A stretch of 64,000 nt of DNA from Nitrospira sp. (GCA_025360665.1 JANYBU010000288.1:1-64000); one strand, 5' to 3'. Counted from the stretch's first letter, positions 1 to 8,350 are shown. Numbers and translations are program-made. Notes: a model not told the origin generated them from the sequence alone.

Positions 1-249
1 CAGATCAGGCTCGGCAAGGGCCAGCGTCACTCGTTGGTCCGTCACGGCATCCGGCACCGTGTTCCAGACAGGGCCGGGATCGGGCTGTTGGTCTTCCAGC
101 CCATCAAAACCTTCCGACACCTAGCGGTCATACCAGTGGTACAACGTCGATCTTGGCATGCCGATCTGCCCTAGTGTCCGTCGCAGGCCACGCGAAGACT
201 GTTCAACTGTGCGGATGATCTCCAGCTTTTCAGAGGCGGCGTATCTCAT
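1..249 (-). pseudogene. IS3-family transposase OrfB, 5' part with in-frame stop
   Basis: Reading leftward from ATG at 249, the frame gives a DDE-type IS3 OrfB N-terminus (begins MRYAASEKLEIIRTVEQ, then PRSTLYHWYDR and GLEDQQPDPGPVWN). The start overlaps the OrfA stop as ATGA, as usual for orfA/orfB pairs. A TAG codon at 121-123 interrupts the frame exactly where the family normally has Tyr (YDRY). The catalytic DDE core would lie left of the window. The copy is probably inactive unless TAG is a sequencing error. Confidence 0.7.
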
Positions 250-617
250 GTGCCGGCCTCCCCATCCGCGATCACGCTTTTTTTACGCACGCGGGTTTCC
301 AGCAGGGCTTCGGCAAGAGCCTCTTTCAGCTGCGTGGATTCAGCGCGCAGGGCCTTCACCTCGTCGCGGCCTGCTTCCCGGACGGTGTCTCCGGCCAGCC
401 GTTTCTTCCCGGCCTCCAGAAACTCCTTGCTCCAACGGTCATACAGGTTCTGGTGCCGCCCCTCCTTGCGGCAGATCTCCGCAAGGCTCTCCTCGCCCCG
501 AAGCCCTTGCAAGACGATGCGGATGTTGTCTTCCGCACCAACATGACGCCGCGTACGACGCGTGATGTCCCGGATGGTCTTCTCGACCGCTTCCCGGCTG
601 TCCTGTTGTGGTCTCAT
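246..617 (-). CDS. IS3-family transposase OrfA (helix-turn-helix subunit)
   Basis: A 123-residue basic protein of the IS3/IS911 OrfA class. A transposase_8-like HTH lies around residues 25-65 (IRIVLQGLRGEESLAEICRK, then LYDRWSKEFLEAGKKRL). A C-terminal leucine-rich helix (ALRAESTQLKEALAE) would form the OrfA/OrfAB multimerisation zipper. OrfA recognises the IS ends, and a frameshift at the overlap normally makes the active OrfAB fusion. The orfB that follows carries a nonsense codon, so this copy is unlikely to be autonomous. One IS end should lie between the start codon and about position 665, but no inverted repeat can be confirmed because the other end is outside the window. Confidence 0.75.
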   Translation of the reverse strand: MRPQQDSREAVEKTIRDITRRTRRHVGAEDNIRIVLQGLRGEESLAEICRKEGRHQNLYDRWSKEFLEAGKKRLAGDTVREAGRDEVKALRAESTQLKEALAEALLETRVRKKSVIADGEAGT

Positions 618-730
618 CTTCGTTCCTTTCGGTCGCGACGATGAGCCAACACATCACCTTATCAAGATGCCTCTATCTGTCCAACTGGGCCTGACGGGGT
701 ACAGCAAGCGATACGCCGCTTACAACGAAC

Positions 731-1377
731 TTGTTGGAGCAAATCGGCATTCCTGATGTCCTCCGCGGTCGGTCGGTTGAGGATATCAAGAAAAGCGAGA
801 AAGATTTTCGGTTGTACATCCAAAGTTGTCTCTACCGTGAATTAGTAGAAGCATGCGGAGCCCGCTTCTATACTCCATTTTTCTTTCGAACTGAGGGCCA
901 TGGTGATTATTGGCTGGTCCATTTATCGCAGCACCCACGGGCACGAGATGTTATGGCTCGGGTACACTGGGCAAATAATAATAACTTTATCCATTATGTG
1001 GCGCAGGGATTGAGATGTTTCAAGCGCTCGGATACAGCCCGAAGCAAGACGATTCCATAACCGGACAGAGTAAGCTCGGATTTTGTTTTGATGATCCTGC
1101 AGCGAAAGCGAGTGTCACTACCCTTATGGAACAGCTACCGGATATTATTTATGCAAACCAAGAGGGGATTTCATTCGGGGAGATATTCGCCATGACCTGT
1201 AACTCTTCACCAGCTGATAGCGCGAAGTATAAAGAGGCTCTGTGTCAGCTTGTGCAACAGAAGGATATCGACATTGTTTCGCCCGATGACAAGCGGCGAC
1301 TAAAGGCAAGTACGATCACTGACAAAGACCAGTTAGTCCCTTCACGCCAAACCTCATTCAAATATCAAATCGAGTGA
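731..1377 (+). pseudogene. Remnant of three-Cys-motif partner protein TcmP, truncated and frameshifted
   Basis: Two overlapping frames join into one TcmP-like C-terminal part. The first (731-1060) has GHGDYWLVHLSQHPRARDVM and VHWANNNNFIHYVAQGL. The second (from 1015) continues MFQALGYSPKQD, then LMEQLPDIIY, ISFGEIFAMTCNSSPADSAKYK and VSPDDKRRLKAS. The order matches TcmP proteins as I recall them, but a one-base indel near 1010-1016 separates the frames and the N-terminal part of the family is missing. TcmP genes normally sit beside a three-Cys-motif (phage Gp37-like) gene of unclear function; none is visible here. I call this decayed cargo of the neighbouring mobile region. Confidence 0.65.
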
Positions 1378-1491
1378 CAACTGCCCGAAACCATTGACCC
1401 GTGAGTTTCTAGTTGAAAAACTCCTCAATCCCCAACTTCTTGTCGCCCCCTGGCACGGCAGCGGGCCGAGCTGGCTGGCATCAGGGTTTTG

Positions 1492-1692
1492 TCATCGCGC
1501 TGTTTCATTCGAAAACCGTAGATGTGTATTCAGGTATTCCTCCTCAATTTCTACTGGGAATGAAGGTAATAAGTCGGCAGCCATCACCGCCTGTATAGCC
1601 GCCTGATCGAAGTGTTCATTGCCTGACGACTCCTCTATCTCAATCTTTGATATCAGGCCCATTTCCCCCACGTCACGTTTGTATCTGGTCAT
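1492..1692 (-). pseudogene. TonB C-terminal domain fragment
   Basis: The 66-residue product carries the TonB_C signature: SKIEIEESSGNEHFDQAAIQ followed by AVMAADLLPSFP and a terminal beta strand ending LRF. Complete TonB-type energy transducers also need an N-terminal membrane anchor and a proline-rich spacer. Both are absent, and a stop lies 9 codons upstream of this ATG. A different frame just upstream (ADPNDAKVSAT) may be the displaced preceding segment. It is most likely a broken gene end inside the island. Confidence 0.5.
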
Positions 1693-2032
1693 GTGGCACT
1701 CACCTTCGCATCATTTGGGTCAGCCCCTGTATGAGCAATTGAAAGACCACTTCTTCCTAACCGCTCTCTGCCGCGTTCATCATTTGTTTAGATCGTTTGC
1801 TTGTCTTATCCAGTCGTCCAGAACTCCTAGGTTTTTCAGCAAACCCTCGAGCATTACTCTAGACGCTTGATCGGCCACAGCTGGGCATAACTAAACGCTG
1901 TCTACTGCCAGAACCTGTCGGTGTTCTGGCAGTGCCCTGCCAGGCTACTCATGAGACACTGCGCATGTCTTTGTGGCAGAGAAACAGAGTTTGGTTGCAG
2001 AACGCCCGTCACGAAGGATCGTAGACAGACCA
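1693..2032. other. Intergenic/degenerate region without recognisable gene
   Basis: About 340 bp between the TonB fragment and the excisionase start. No coherent coding frame, RNA gene or repeat recognised. A short inverted pair, CTGCCAGAAC (1907-1916) and GTTCTGGCAG (1923-1932), could form a hairpin ahead of the excisionase/integrase genes; its role is unknown. Confidence 0.4.
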
Positions 2033-2356
2033 ATGAAGCAGTACCTGAGTATCGCTGTACTGGCGGAGCGCCTCCTGGTGAAGCGTTCGACGCTGTATGC
2101 CTGGGCAGAGCAGGGCAAGATCCCGCACCTGAAGCTCGGACGGCTCCTGCGATTCGACCCTGACGAGATCGAGGCGTGGCTTCAAGTCCGCCGGCAGGAA
2201 GTCACCCCAGATTCGACCCCGCTCAGACGTCGGCACGGCATCGACAACGTAGATGCTCTGATTGCCGAGGCCAAACGCGAGGTCTATACTTCCTGCTACG
2301 GGAAACCAGACCAGGACAGGGCCACACGAAAGGGGGATACCCATGGCTCTGTATAA
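2033..2356 (+). CDS. Excisionase/MerR-like helix-turn-helix protein
   Basis: A 107-residue protein starting MKQYLSIAVLAERLLVKRST. The HTH_17 (excisionase) fold spans roughly residues 4-52: a sequence-recognition helix around VKRSTLYAWAEQGKIPHLK, then the conserved LGRLLRFDPDEIEAWL. I chose ATG 2033 because the DNA-binding domain begins directly there; an in-frame ATG at 1973 would add 20 unrelated residues. Its end overlaps the integrase start by 14 bp, so the two are probably co-translated, fitting a directionality factor for the adjacent recombinase. A plain transcriptional regulator is the alternative. Confidence 0.75.
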   Translation: MKQYLSIAVLAERLLVKRSTLYAWAEQGKIPHLKLGRLLRFDPDEIEAWLQVRRQEVTPDSTPLRRRHGIDNVDALIAEAKREVYTSCYGKPDQDRATRKGDTHGSV

Positions 2357-3419
2357 GCGAGGAGCAGTCTGGTGGATGAGATTACATTATCAGGGACGAC
2401 AGATTCGCCGGTCGCTGGATGTGACGGACCGAAAACTGGCGGAGCGGATCTATTTCAAGATGCGGGGCCTGGTCGCCGAGGGCACATGGTGTGAGCGGCC
2501 AGTCGTGCAACAGAGACAGGTGAAGGACTTGCTCGAACGGTATTTGCGAGACCACTCGGCTCCGAATAAGGCGGCGATGACGCACCGCCGGGACCGGAGT
2601 CTCGCCGCGCATTTGCTGCGCGCGTTCGGTGAGGTCCCGCTCGATCAGCTCCGTCCAGCTCGGCTCGCGGAGTATAAAGCGAGCCGACGGGCCCAGGGAG
2701 CGGCCCCCCAGACCCTCAACGCTGAGCTCATCTTGTTAGGCCACGCCTACAAGCTCGGGGTGAGGGAATGGGAATGGGTCACCGACAATCCCGTACTCCG
2801 GATCGCCAAGGAGAAGGTCCGCAATGGCATCGAGCGCTGGTTAACGCCGGAGGAAGAGCAGCGGTTGCTGGCTGCTTCTCCACCCTGGCTCCAGGAGCTC
2901 ATCGTGTTTGCGCTCCATACGGGGATGCGGCGGGGGGAGATCCTGAGCCTGCACTGGTCCCACGTGGATCTGGTGCGACGGACGCTCACGATCCTGGAGC
3001 AGAAGAATGGCGCGCGGGACACCTTGCCGGTGAATGATACGGCGATGGAAGTCTTGCAGGCCCGCGCCGCGGTGCGGACGAATAGCACAGAGGCGGTGTT
3101 CGTCAATGAGGCGGGGCACCCACGGGAGGCGCGCAATCTGTTGCGGGCGTTCTATCCGGCCATGCGCAAGGCGGGAATCACCCGATTCCGCTTCCATGAC
3201 CTGCGGCATACCTTTGCCACGCGGCTCATTCAAGCGGGCGTCGATGTCTATACGGTCCAGAAGTTGGGCCGCTGGAAAACGATCTCGATGGTGCTGCGCT
3301 ATGCGCATCATCAGCCGGAAAGTTTGCGCGCGGGGGCGGAGGTCCTCGATCGATTACGGCGAGAAAATAGCACAAAATTAGCACAATTGAGTGCGGCCTC
3401 GACGGGGGGTATCACATAA
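2343..3419 (+). CDS. Tyrosine recombinase / phage-type integrase
   Basis: A 358-residue site-specific recombinase. ATG 2343 follows a good ribosome site (AAAGGGGG). The order is an N-terminal arm-binding region, a SAM-like core-binding domain around residues 55-145, then the catalytic domain. Visible catalytic residues are Arg in HTGMRRGEIL, Lys near NGARDTLPVN, the HxxR box in FHDLRHTFATRL, Trp in GRWKT (replacing the second His) and the nucleophile Tyr in VLRYAHH. The gene reads toward and stops 13 bp before the 3' end of a tRNA, the usual place for an integrase whose attachment site is that tRNA. No second copy of the tRNA end is visible in the window, so the far island border lies to the left. 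Confidence 0.92.
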   Translation: MALYKRGAVWWMRLHYQGRQIRRSLDVTDRKLAERIYFKMRGLVAEGTWCERPVVQQRQVKDLLERYLRDHSAPNKAAMTHRRDRSLAAHLLRAFGEVPLDQLRPARLAEYKASRRAQGAAPQTLNAELILLGHAYKLGVREWEWVTDNPVLRIAKEKVRNGIERWLTPEEEQRLLAASPPWLQELIVFALHTGMRRGEILSLHWSHVDLVRRTLTILEQKNGARDTLPVNDTAMEVLQARAAVRTNSTEAVFVNEAGHPREARNLLRAFYPAMRKAGITRFRFHDLRHTFATRLIQAGVDVYTVQKLGRWKTISMVLRYAHHQPESLRAGAEVLDRLRRENSTKLAQLSAASTGGIT

Positions 3420-3432
3420 CCCCTTGAAAAAA

Positions 3433-3508
3433 TGGTGGCGGTGCCCCGGATTGAACGGGGGACCCGCGGCTTATGAGTCCGCTGCTCTACCAACTGAGCT
3501 ACACCGCC
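3433..3508 (-). tRNA. tRNA with CAU anticodon (probably elongator tRNA-Met)
   Basis: The minus strand folds into a 76-nt cloverleaf. The acceptor is GGCGGTG paired with CACCGCC, followed by A and an encoded CCA. The D arm is GCTC...GAGC, the anticodon arm GCGGA-CTCATAA-GCCGC (loop centre CAT), and the T arm CCCCG-TTCAATC-CGGGG. The last anticodon stem pair is A-G. CAU may be elongator Met or a lysidine-modified Ile2; the GGCGG start favours Met but sequence alone is not decisive. Its 3' end faces the integrase and is the likely attachment target. Confidence 0.92.
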
Positions 3509-3674
3509 AGAAAGGATGGTACGTAACCGGGCGATAGGATACAGGAATGATTCGGAGAGTGTCTACAGTGCGGCAGCGGTAGTTTGGGTGCGATCTGCGG
3601 ACTTTTCTCGAATACGATTCTTCTGCTTCTATTCACATGTTGGTTCCGCCCTTTCGTTCCGGTAGACTCGGAGC

Positions 3675-4325
3675 ATGACTCATCCGCTTCCTTCCACCTG
3701 TGAACGGGCGATCCTGGAACAATTCCTCAAGGCGGAGGCCATGGCCTTGTGGGCGGTACGCTCTGCGCAAGCGCAGGACGTTCCGCCCGGTGTGTTGCAG
3801 TTCTTGCGTCGTCATGAGGAAGAAGAAGCGCAGCATCTCAAGCAGTTTGAGCTGCTGCTGGGAACGAGTTCGCACGGCAAGACGGCCCTTCCTCGTATAC
3901 CCAGTCAATGGAGAGTCCTCGCGGTGCATCTCTACGGGTACGAAATGTTGGGACTGGAGTTCGCAAAGCTGTTAGTCGGCTTGCGGCCGGATCTGGCCTC
4001 GATTTTGAAAGATGAAGAAGTGCATGTGGGGTTTTTCGAGCATGAAGTCCGTACCATTCTGGTTCATGGAGGACCTCCCGCTGACGGTGCGCGGCAGGCT
4101 GCCCAGGCCTGGAGACGGCGCCTGCCGCGCACGGTTGATCGTTATCTTCACGATGAGAGTCTCGCGCCCTTTCGTGATGAGCTTCGGCGACATATTCTGG
4201 ACGTGATCGACACGCGTTTTCTTGTCGTGGGATTGTTGGCACGGCCGGAGGGGCAGGGTGGGTCTCCTGTGAAGACAACAATCGGGGAGGCGCAGGTGTT
4301 TTCCGTCTTTGGGTTAGATGGATAA
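3675..4325 (+). CDS. Ferritin-like superfamily protein (di-iron carboxylate type)
   Basis: A 216-residue helical protein with a full set of ferritin-like metal ligands: Glu21, Glu51-x-x-His54 (HEEEEAQH), Glu90 (YGYEM), and Glu114-x-x-His117 (DEEVHVGFF). This spacing is that of a four-helix-bundle di-iron site, as in rubrerythrin/COQ7-like proteins. No rubredoxin domain, signal peptide or membrane segment is seen. Substrate unknown: it could act in peroxide/oxidative defence or as a hydroxylase. It stands alone between the tRNA and a convergent operon, so context does not narrow the role. Confidence 0.7.
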   Translation: MTHPLPSTCERAILEQFLKAEAMALWAVRSAQAQDVPPGVLQFLRRHEEEEAQHLKQFELLLGTSSHGKTALPRIPSQWRVLAVHLYGYEMLGLEFAKLLVGLRPDLASILKDEEVHVGFFEHEVRTILVHGGPPADGARQAAQAWRRRLPRTVDRYLHDESLAPFRDELRRHILDVIDTRFLVVGLLARPEGQGGSPVKTTIGEAQVFSVFGLDG

Positions 4326-4358
4326 GCCTGACACCTGTGAAGCGGAAGATATCTGTTG

Positions 4359-4411
4359 ATCTGATGATCTTTTGAATGTTCGGAATTCGTCAGATCGACA
4401 GATCATCAGAT
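4359..4411. terminator. Bidirectional hairpin between convergent genes
   Basis: A perfect 12-bp inverted repeat (ATCTGATGATCT at 4359-4370 and AGATCATCAGAT at 4400-4411) lies between the ends of the ferritin-like gene and sthA, which converge here. The arm composition and position suit a shared terminator, though the loop is long (29 nt) and the U-tract is weak. Confidence 0.5.
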
Positions 4412-4446
4412 TCCTGAATTGCCTCCCGACTAGACTTGTCAATGTC

Positions 4447-5862
4447 TCAAGCGGCGGTCGAGGCCAGACGTTTTTGACGTTGGCCCACGATATCAAGCGC
4501 TGCGACGCGATAGGATTCAGCCAGCGTGGGGAAGTTGAAGATGTTTTCAACAAATGAGTCGATCGTGGCCGCGTGCTGAAGTGCCATCTGACCGACATGA
4601 ATCAGTTCCGTCGCGCCTTCCCCGACGATTTGGACGCCAAGGAGGTGTTCACCTGTCGGGTCAGCCACCATCTTCAGTAAGCCGTTGCGAATGCCTGAGA
4701 TCTGACCTCGGGCGATTTCGTTAAATCTCGCCCGGCCAATCATGACCTCTCGATATCGTTTCCGACCCGCCATTTCGTCCAGTCCGATACTGGACATCTC
4801 GGGGATGGTGTAAATCCCGATCGGAATGATGTCGGCTGAATGTCCCTCCGGGAGACCCAAGGCGTGGCACACGGCACGCCGGCCTTGTTCCATGGCAGAG
4901 GAGGCCAGACCAGGGGGCCCGATCATATCGCCGACGCCGTAAATGTGGGAAATAGCTGTCTGGCAATGTTCATTGACGACTAGCGTTCCCTTTTCGGTGA
5001 CGGTCAAGCCGGTGGCGCTGAGGTTGAGGTCCTCCAGGTTTGCCTGTCGCCCCATGGCCACGAGCATCTTATCGCTCGTGATCACCTGCCCGTCCTGGAG
5101 CGTCGTCACCACCTGGGAGATTCCATCCCACCGGACCTCTCTGATCGCCTGAGCCCCGCAATAGCGACCACCTTCTTGCTCAAAACATTCCACAAACGTG
5201 CGAACGAGCTCCGCGTCCAGAAACTGAAGGGGACGATCGGCTCTATCGACCATGGTGACTTGCACGCCAAGTGCGGCAAAGATCGACGCATATTCCGATG
5301 CAACCACGCCACCACCCAGTACGGTGAGCGAGCGTGGTAAATAGATCATGGAAAGAAGCGAATCACTGTCGAGAATATGCTCATGGTCGATCGGAATGTT
5401 GACCGGCGTACGAGGCCGAGATCCTGTGGCGATGACGATCGTGTCGGCGGTGATCGATTGTTTCATGCCGTCGACCGTCAACATTTCGATCAGGCTGTCG
5501 GAGCGAAATTGGGCTCGGCCGTGGAACAATGTGATGCCATTGCGCGTCAGCTGGCTGATCATATAGTCGCCATGTGATTTGACGACCTCATCCACACGGC
5601 GCATCAGCGTGGCGACCAGGATGTGCGGCGGCACACGAACATCCAGCGTAGTCGGGGACCGTTTCATCCGGTCCACTTGCAGCGCACTCTCACGGAGCGT
5701 TTTGCTTGGAATCGTTCCCCGGTACACACAGCCGCCCCCGACGCCCGGCTCGCGTTCGATCATCGCCACGTGCTTGCCAGCTTTGGCGCCCTGGATGGCA
5801 GCCTTTTGTCCGGCTGGACCGCTCCCGATCACTAGAATGTCATAGTGAATCACTGTACTCAT
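4447..5862 (-). CDS. sthA: Soluble pyridine nucleotide transhydrogenase (Si-specific)
   Basis: A 471-residue flavoprotein of the dihydrolipoamide dehydrogenase fold, close to the usual SthA length. The FAD dinucleotide motif is GSGPAG (residues 13-18). The region that carries two redox cysteines in Lpd reads GGGCVYRGTIPSK, with only Cys45 and Thr50 in place of the second Cys, the signature that separates SthA from disulfide reductases. A second Rossmann motif (VLGGGVVASEYAS) binds NAD(P), and the dimer domain ends with FPTLAESYRVAALD. It would move hydride between NADPH and NAD+ in the cytosol. It overlaps the upstream HDOD gene by 4 bp (ATGA), so both share one transcript. Confidence 0.88.
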   Translation of the reverse strand: MSTVIHYDILVIGSGPAGQKAAIQGAKAGKHVAMIEREPGVGGGCVYRGTIPSKTLRESALQVDRMKRSPTTLDVRVPPHILVATLMRRVDEVVKSHGDYMISQLTRNGITLFHGRAQFRSDSLIEMLTVDGMKQSITADTIVIATGSRPRTPVNIPIDHEHILDSDSLLSMIYLPRSLTVLGGGVVASEYASIFAALGVQVTMVDRADRPLQFLDAELVRTFVECFEQEGGRYCGAQAIREVRWDGISQVVTTLQDGQVITSDKMLVAMGRQANLEDLNLSATGLTVTEKGTLVVNEHCQTAISHIYGVGDMIGPPGLASSAMEQGRRAVCHALGLPEGHSADIIPIGIYTIPEMSSIGLDEMAGRKRYREVMIGRARFNEIARGQISGIRNGLLKMVADPTGEHLLGVQIVGEGATELIHVGQMALQHAATIDSFVENIFNFPTLAESYRVAALDIVGQRQKRLASTAA

Positions 5863-6728
5863 TGCGCCATCGTCTCCACGAGGTTGAGTACCTGCTCTTT
5901 GAGACTGAGCAATGTGTCAATATCGTTGGGGTAGAGATTAAGATCGCCAAAGACATTATGGTCACGAAGCGTACCGTCATCGAAGGAACCGGGAACGAGT
6001 ATGTAGGTCGCCAGTCGGTCTGCCAGGCAGGTGATCATCACTACCTGCCGATGCGAGGGTGCCTGTTCATAGACCCCATAGTAGGCGATGGCCTCAGCCA
6101 CCTGTGCAGGCAAGGCCCATTCATTGGCGATCAAGATGCCCACTCGAGAATGATAGCCGTCGAGGAAGGAGAGGATCGCGTTGGGCTCGAGTGGCATATG
6201 CAGCTCCGCAGCAATGGTCGTGACGGTCTTGAGCACGACTGGTTTTCCAACAGCATGCAGGAGCCCGCAGAGGTAGGCGCTTTCCACATTGTACCGCTGT
6301 AGGCGTGCGATTTCTTTGGCGTAGACTCCGCTCGCCAGCGCGTGGCGCCAGAGCTGCCGAATGTCCGCTTCATAGCCTGGAATTTTGGCGGCCACATTCT
6401 TCAGAGAAACCGTGACGGCAATCTCCGACAGCTGATTCACGCCGAGCATGGCGACGGCATGCTGGAGCGACACGATCGGAGTCCGAGGCATATAGGCCGG
6501 TGAGTTGGCAATTCTCAGCACATGGGCTGCCAATGCCTGGTCTTGGTGGATGAGGGTTGACAGACGGGCAGCGTCTGCCGATGGATCACTGGCCAGGGCC
6601 ATGACCCGGCCGGCGACTTGTGGGAGCACCGGAAGCTCGATCCGATCCTTGTCGATCCGTTCGACTAAGGCCTGTTCGACCTGTTCCGGTATTCCCACGT
6701 TGTGAGAGTGACCTAGTTCTGTATCCAT
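5859..6728 (-). CDS. HDOD domain signalling protein
   Basis: A 289-residue protein with an HDOD domain across roughly residues 25-230: LPVLPQVAGRVMALASDPSA at the front, then HQDQALAAHVLRIANSPAY and the VSLQHAVAMLG helix. HDOD proteins resemble HD phosphohydrolases but lack the catalytic HD pair; here the equivalent stretch is YLCGLLHAVGK, so catalysis is unlikely. The family regulates chemotaxis, motility and c-di-GMP signalling through protein contacts. It is the first gene of a two-gene operon with sthA and has a strong FliA-like promoter 56 bp upstream, linking it to the flagellar regulon. Confidence 0.85.
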   Translation of the reverse strand: MDTELGHSHNVGIPEQVEQALVERIDKDRIELPVLPQVAGRVMALASDPSADAARLSTLIHQDQALAAHVLRIANSPAYMPRTPIVSLQHAVAMLGVNQLSEIAVTVSLKNVAAKIPGYEADIRQLWRHALASGVYAKEIARLQRYNVESAYLCGLLHAVGKPVVLKTVTTIAAELHMPLEPNAILSFLDGYHSRVGILIANEWALPAQVAEAIAYYGVYEQAPSHRQVVMITCLADRLATYILVPGSFDDGTLRDHNVFGDLNLYPNDIDTLLSLKEQVLNLVETMAQ

Positions 6729-6783
6729 GGAGCGAGTCAGTCCTCAGTGCCGATTGGTGTTCACGGTAAGTCCGTACATGCTT

Positions 6784-6810
6784 TTATCGGCAGAATGTCT
6801 CGGAACTGTA
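6784..6810 (-). promoter_or_regulatory. Sigma-28 (FliA) type promoter for HDOD-sthA
   Basis: On the minus strand: TACAGTTC, 11 nt, GCCGATAA. The -10 box is identical to the classical consensus GCCGATAA, and the -35 box matches TAAAGTTT at 6 of 8 positions with standard spacing. It lies 56 bp upstream of the HDOD start codon. Confidence 0.65.
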
Positions 6811-7321
6811 ATTTGTTGAAGAGTATATAGACTGCCGGATTTCCGCAGTCACAGGGGCCATCCCTTCGAGAGCGACTCTGTCTCTAATGCCTATACCGCA
6901 TGCGCCTGACCTGTTATTAGGGGCGGCGAGCGGGATTGTTTGTCTTTTTGGTGCGTGTGTGAGGTGGGATGATAATACGTAGGTTGTTTGATGTCAGCAT
7001 TCAGTGCATTTATTTATTCGTTTCCTTGCCCATATTTTGTCTTTCCTAGAGACATGCCTAGGGCCGATTAGCATTATTGCTATAAGTAGCACATGTATTT
7101 AATATTCCTATTAAGTGATGCCGGAATCTGATCGTGAGGCTAACCCTTGTATCACCGTTCTCTTCTTCCTTCCTTCAACTCATGGATGCGTGAGTATCTC
7201 CGTATCTGGTCGACCTCGATTCAAAAAGACTCGCACGTAGATAGGCATCTGGCGCATCGAGAACAGGCGTGCTCGGTGTCGTTCTCCGTGCACTTGAAAA
7301 CCTTCACTAAGGAGGACGCTC
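6811..7321. other. Long AT-rich intergenic region upstream of NarL-type regulator
   Basis: About 510 bp without a credible gene; a short 62-codon frame at 7147-7335 has no family features and runs into the regulator. The stretch 6990-7120 is markedly AT-rich compared with its surroundings and contains a TAGC-N6-GCTA dyad (listed separately), consistent with a regulatory region. Confidence 0.5.
7066..7086. promoter_or_regulatory. Dyad TAGC-N6-GCTA, candidate operator (copy 1)
   Basis: GATTAGC-N6-GCTATAAG about 235 bp upstream of the NarL-type regulator. An almost identical site occurs at 8406-8426 upstream of the sigma-54 activator. The dyad half-sites TAGC/GCTA and the conserved flanking GAT and AG suggest a dimeric DNA-binding protein. 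Confidence 0.4.
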
Positions 7322-8029
7322 TTGATAAGGCCTAGCACGGAAGCAGTCAGGGTGTTGATCGTGGACGATCACGAAGTCGTTCGAGTGGGATTGCAGACCC
7401 TGCTGAGTCGACAGGCCAGTATCAATGTCGTCGGTGAAGCTGCCACTGTTGAAGATGCCGTTCGTGACGCCTGCTACCTCAAGCCCGACGTGGTGCTCAT
7501 GGATGTCCGTTTGTCCGGCGGCAGCGGAGTGGACGCCTGCCGTGCCATCAGGGATTCCTGTCCCGCCACACGTGTGCTCTTTCTCACCTCCTATCAGGAC
7601 GATGAGGCGGTGCTCGCTGCGGTCATTGGAGGGGCGTCCGGCTATCTGTTGAAACACGTGAATGCCGAGGTGTTGCTGCGAGCTATTCATTCCGTGGCTC
7701 AGGGGCAGTCGATCCTCGATCCGGCCATTACTCAGCCTCTCTTGACTCGTATGCGGTTGCAGAAAAATGAGATATCCGAGCCCGATCGGACGACCCTCTC
7801 CACCCAGCAGCAGCGTGTCCTCGCGCTCGTGGCTGAGGGGAAGACGAACAAGGAGATTGGCGTATCGCTCGAATTGAGCGATAAGACCGTGAAGAACTAT
7901 ATCCGGTTCATCTTTCAGAAGTTGAAAGTGACCCGGCGTGCTCAGGCTGCGGCCTTTTTCATCCGCGACTTCCCCAAGGAGAAGCGGTCAGACCTTCAGC
8001 CGACGCTGAAGAAGGAAAGGGTGTGCTGA
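7322..8029 (+). CDS. NarL/FixJ-family response regulator
   Basis: A 235-residue two-domain regulator. The receiver (about residues 9-125) has the acidic pair in LIVDDHEVV, phospho-acceptor Asp61 in VVLMDVRLSGGSG, Thr/Ser in FLTSY and Lys in YLLKHV. A LuxR-type HTH follows (about 158-215) with LSTQQQRVLALVAEGKTNKE and LSDKTVKNYI. Translation starts at TTG 7322, preceded by a strong AAGGAGG site at 7309-7315; no ATG fits as well. No histidine kinase is adjacent, so the partner is unknown. It lies between the HDOD operon and the flagellar sigma-54 activator, and a related dyad is found upstream of both regulators. Confidence 0.9.
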   Translation: MIRPSTEAVRVLIVDDHEVVRVGLQTLLSRQASINVVGEAATVEDAVRDACYLKPDVVLMDVRLSGGSGVDACRAIRDSCPATRVLFLTSYQDDEAVLAAVIGGASGYLLKHVNAEVLLRAIHSVAQGQSILDPAITQPLLTRMRLQKNEISEPDRTTLSTQQQRVLALVAEGKTNKEIGVSLELSDKTVKNYIRFIFQKLKVTRRAQAAAFFIRDFPKEKRSDLQPTLKKERVC

Positions 8030-8350
8030 AATTAGGGTCACGTGTCGAGATTGCTTGACCGAGATCCCTCACGTCCGTGGCATTCTGCGAAGAGCCTCCA
8101 CCCCTCACACAAGAAGTCGGCATCGGTAGTCTGTAGACTTCGCCCTTCTCAGTTATTCTCCTTCTCCTCAGGGTCGTTCATTCCAGTGCCGCAGGGCCTT
8201 GGCAGTAGAGTTCGCACTGCTGTTGAAGCGGACTTACCTAGACGCCTCGCCCGGCAATCAATTCAGACGGCTGGCAGAACGTTTTGTCACGAGCATAGAG
8301 CCGAGTAGCCCATGCTGTGGCGAATAGTCCTACCATAGTAGATGATTGGG

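Noticed and set aside
3433..3480. Search for a second copy of the tRNA 3' end (attachment repeat) elsewhere in the window
   Set aside because: None seen in 1-3430 or further right; the partner site, if any, is outside.
3511..3537. AAAGG...GGCGATAG upstream of the ferritin-like gene as a FliA promoter
   Set aside because: The -35 half is offset and poor, it abuts the tRNA 5' flank, and it is 140 bp from the gene; too weak to report.
5706..6302. 198-codon plus-strand frame crossing sthA and HDOD
   Set aside because: Spans the junction of two conserved minus-strand genes and shows no motif.
7147..7335. 62-codon frame upstream of the NarL-type regulator
   Set aside because: Overlaps the regulator start and its strong ribosome site in another frame; no similarity.
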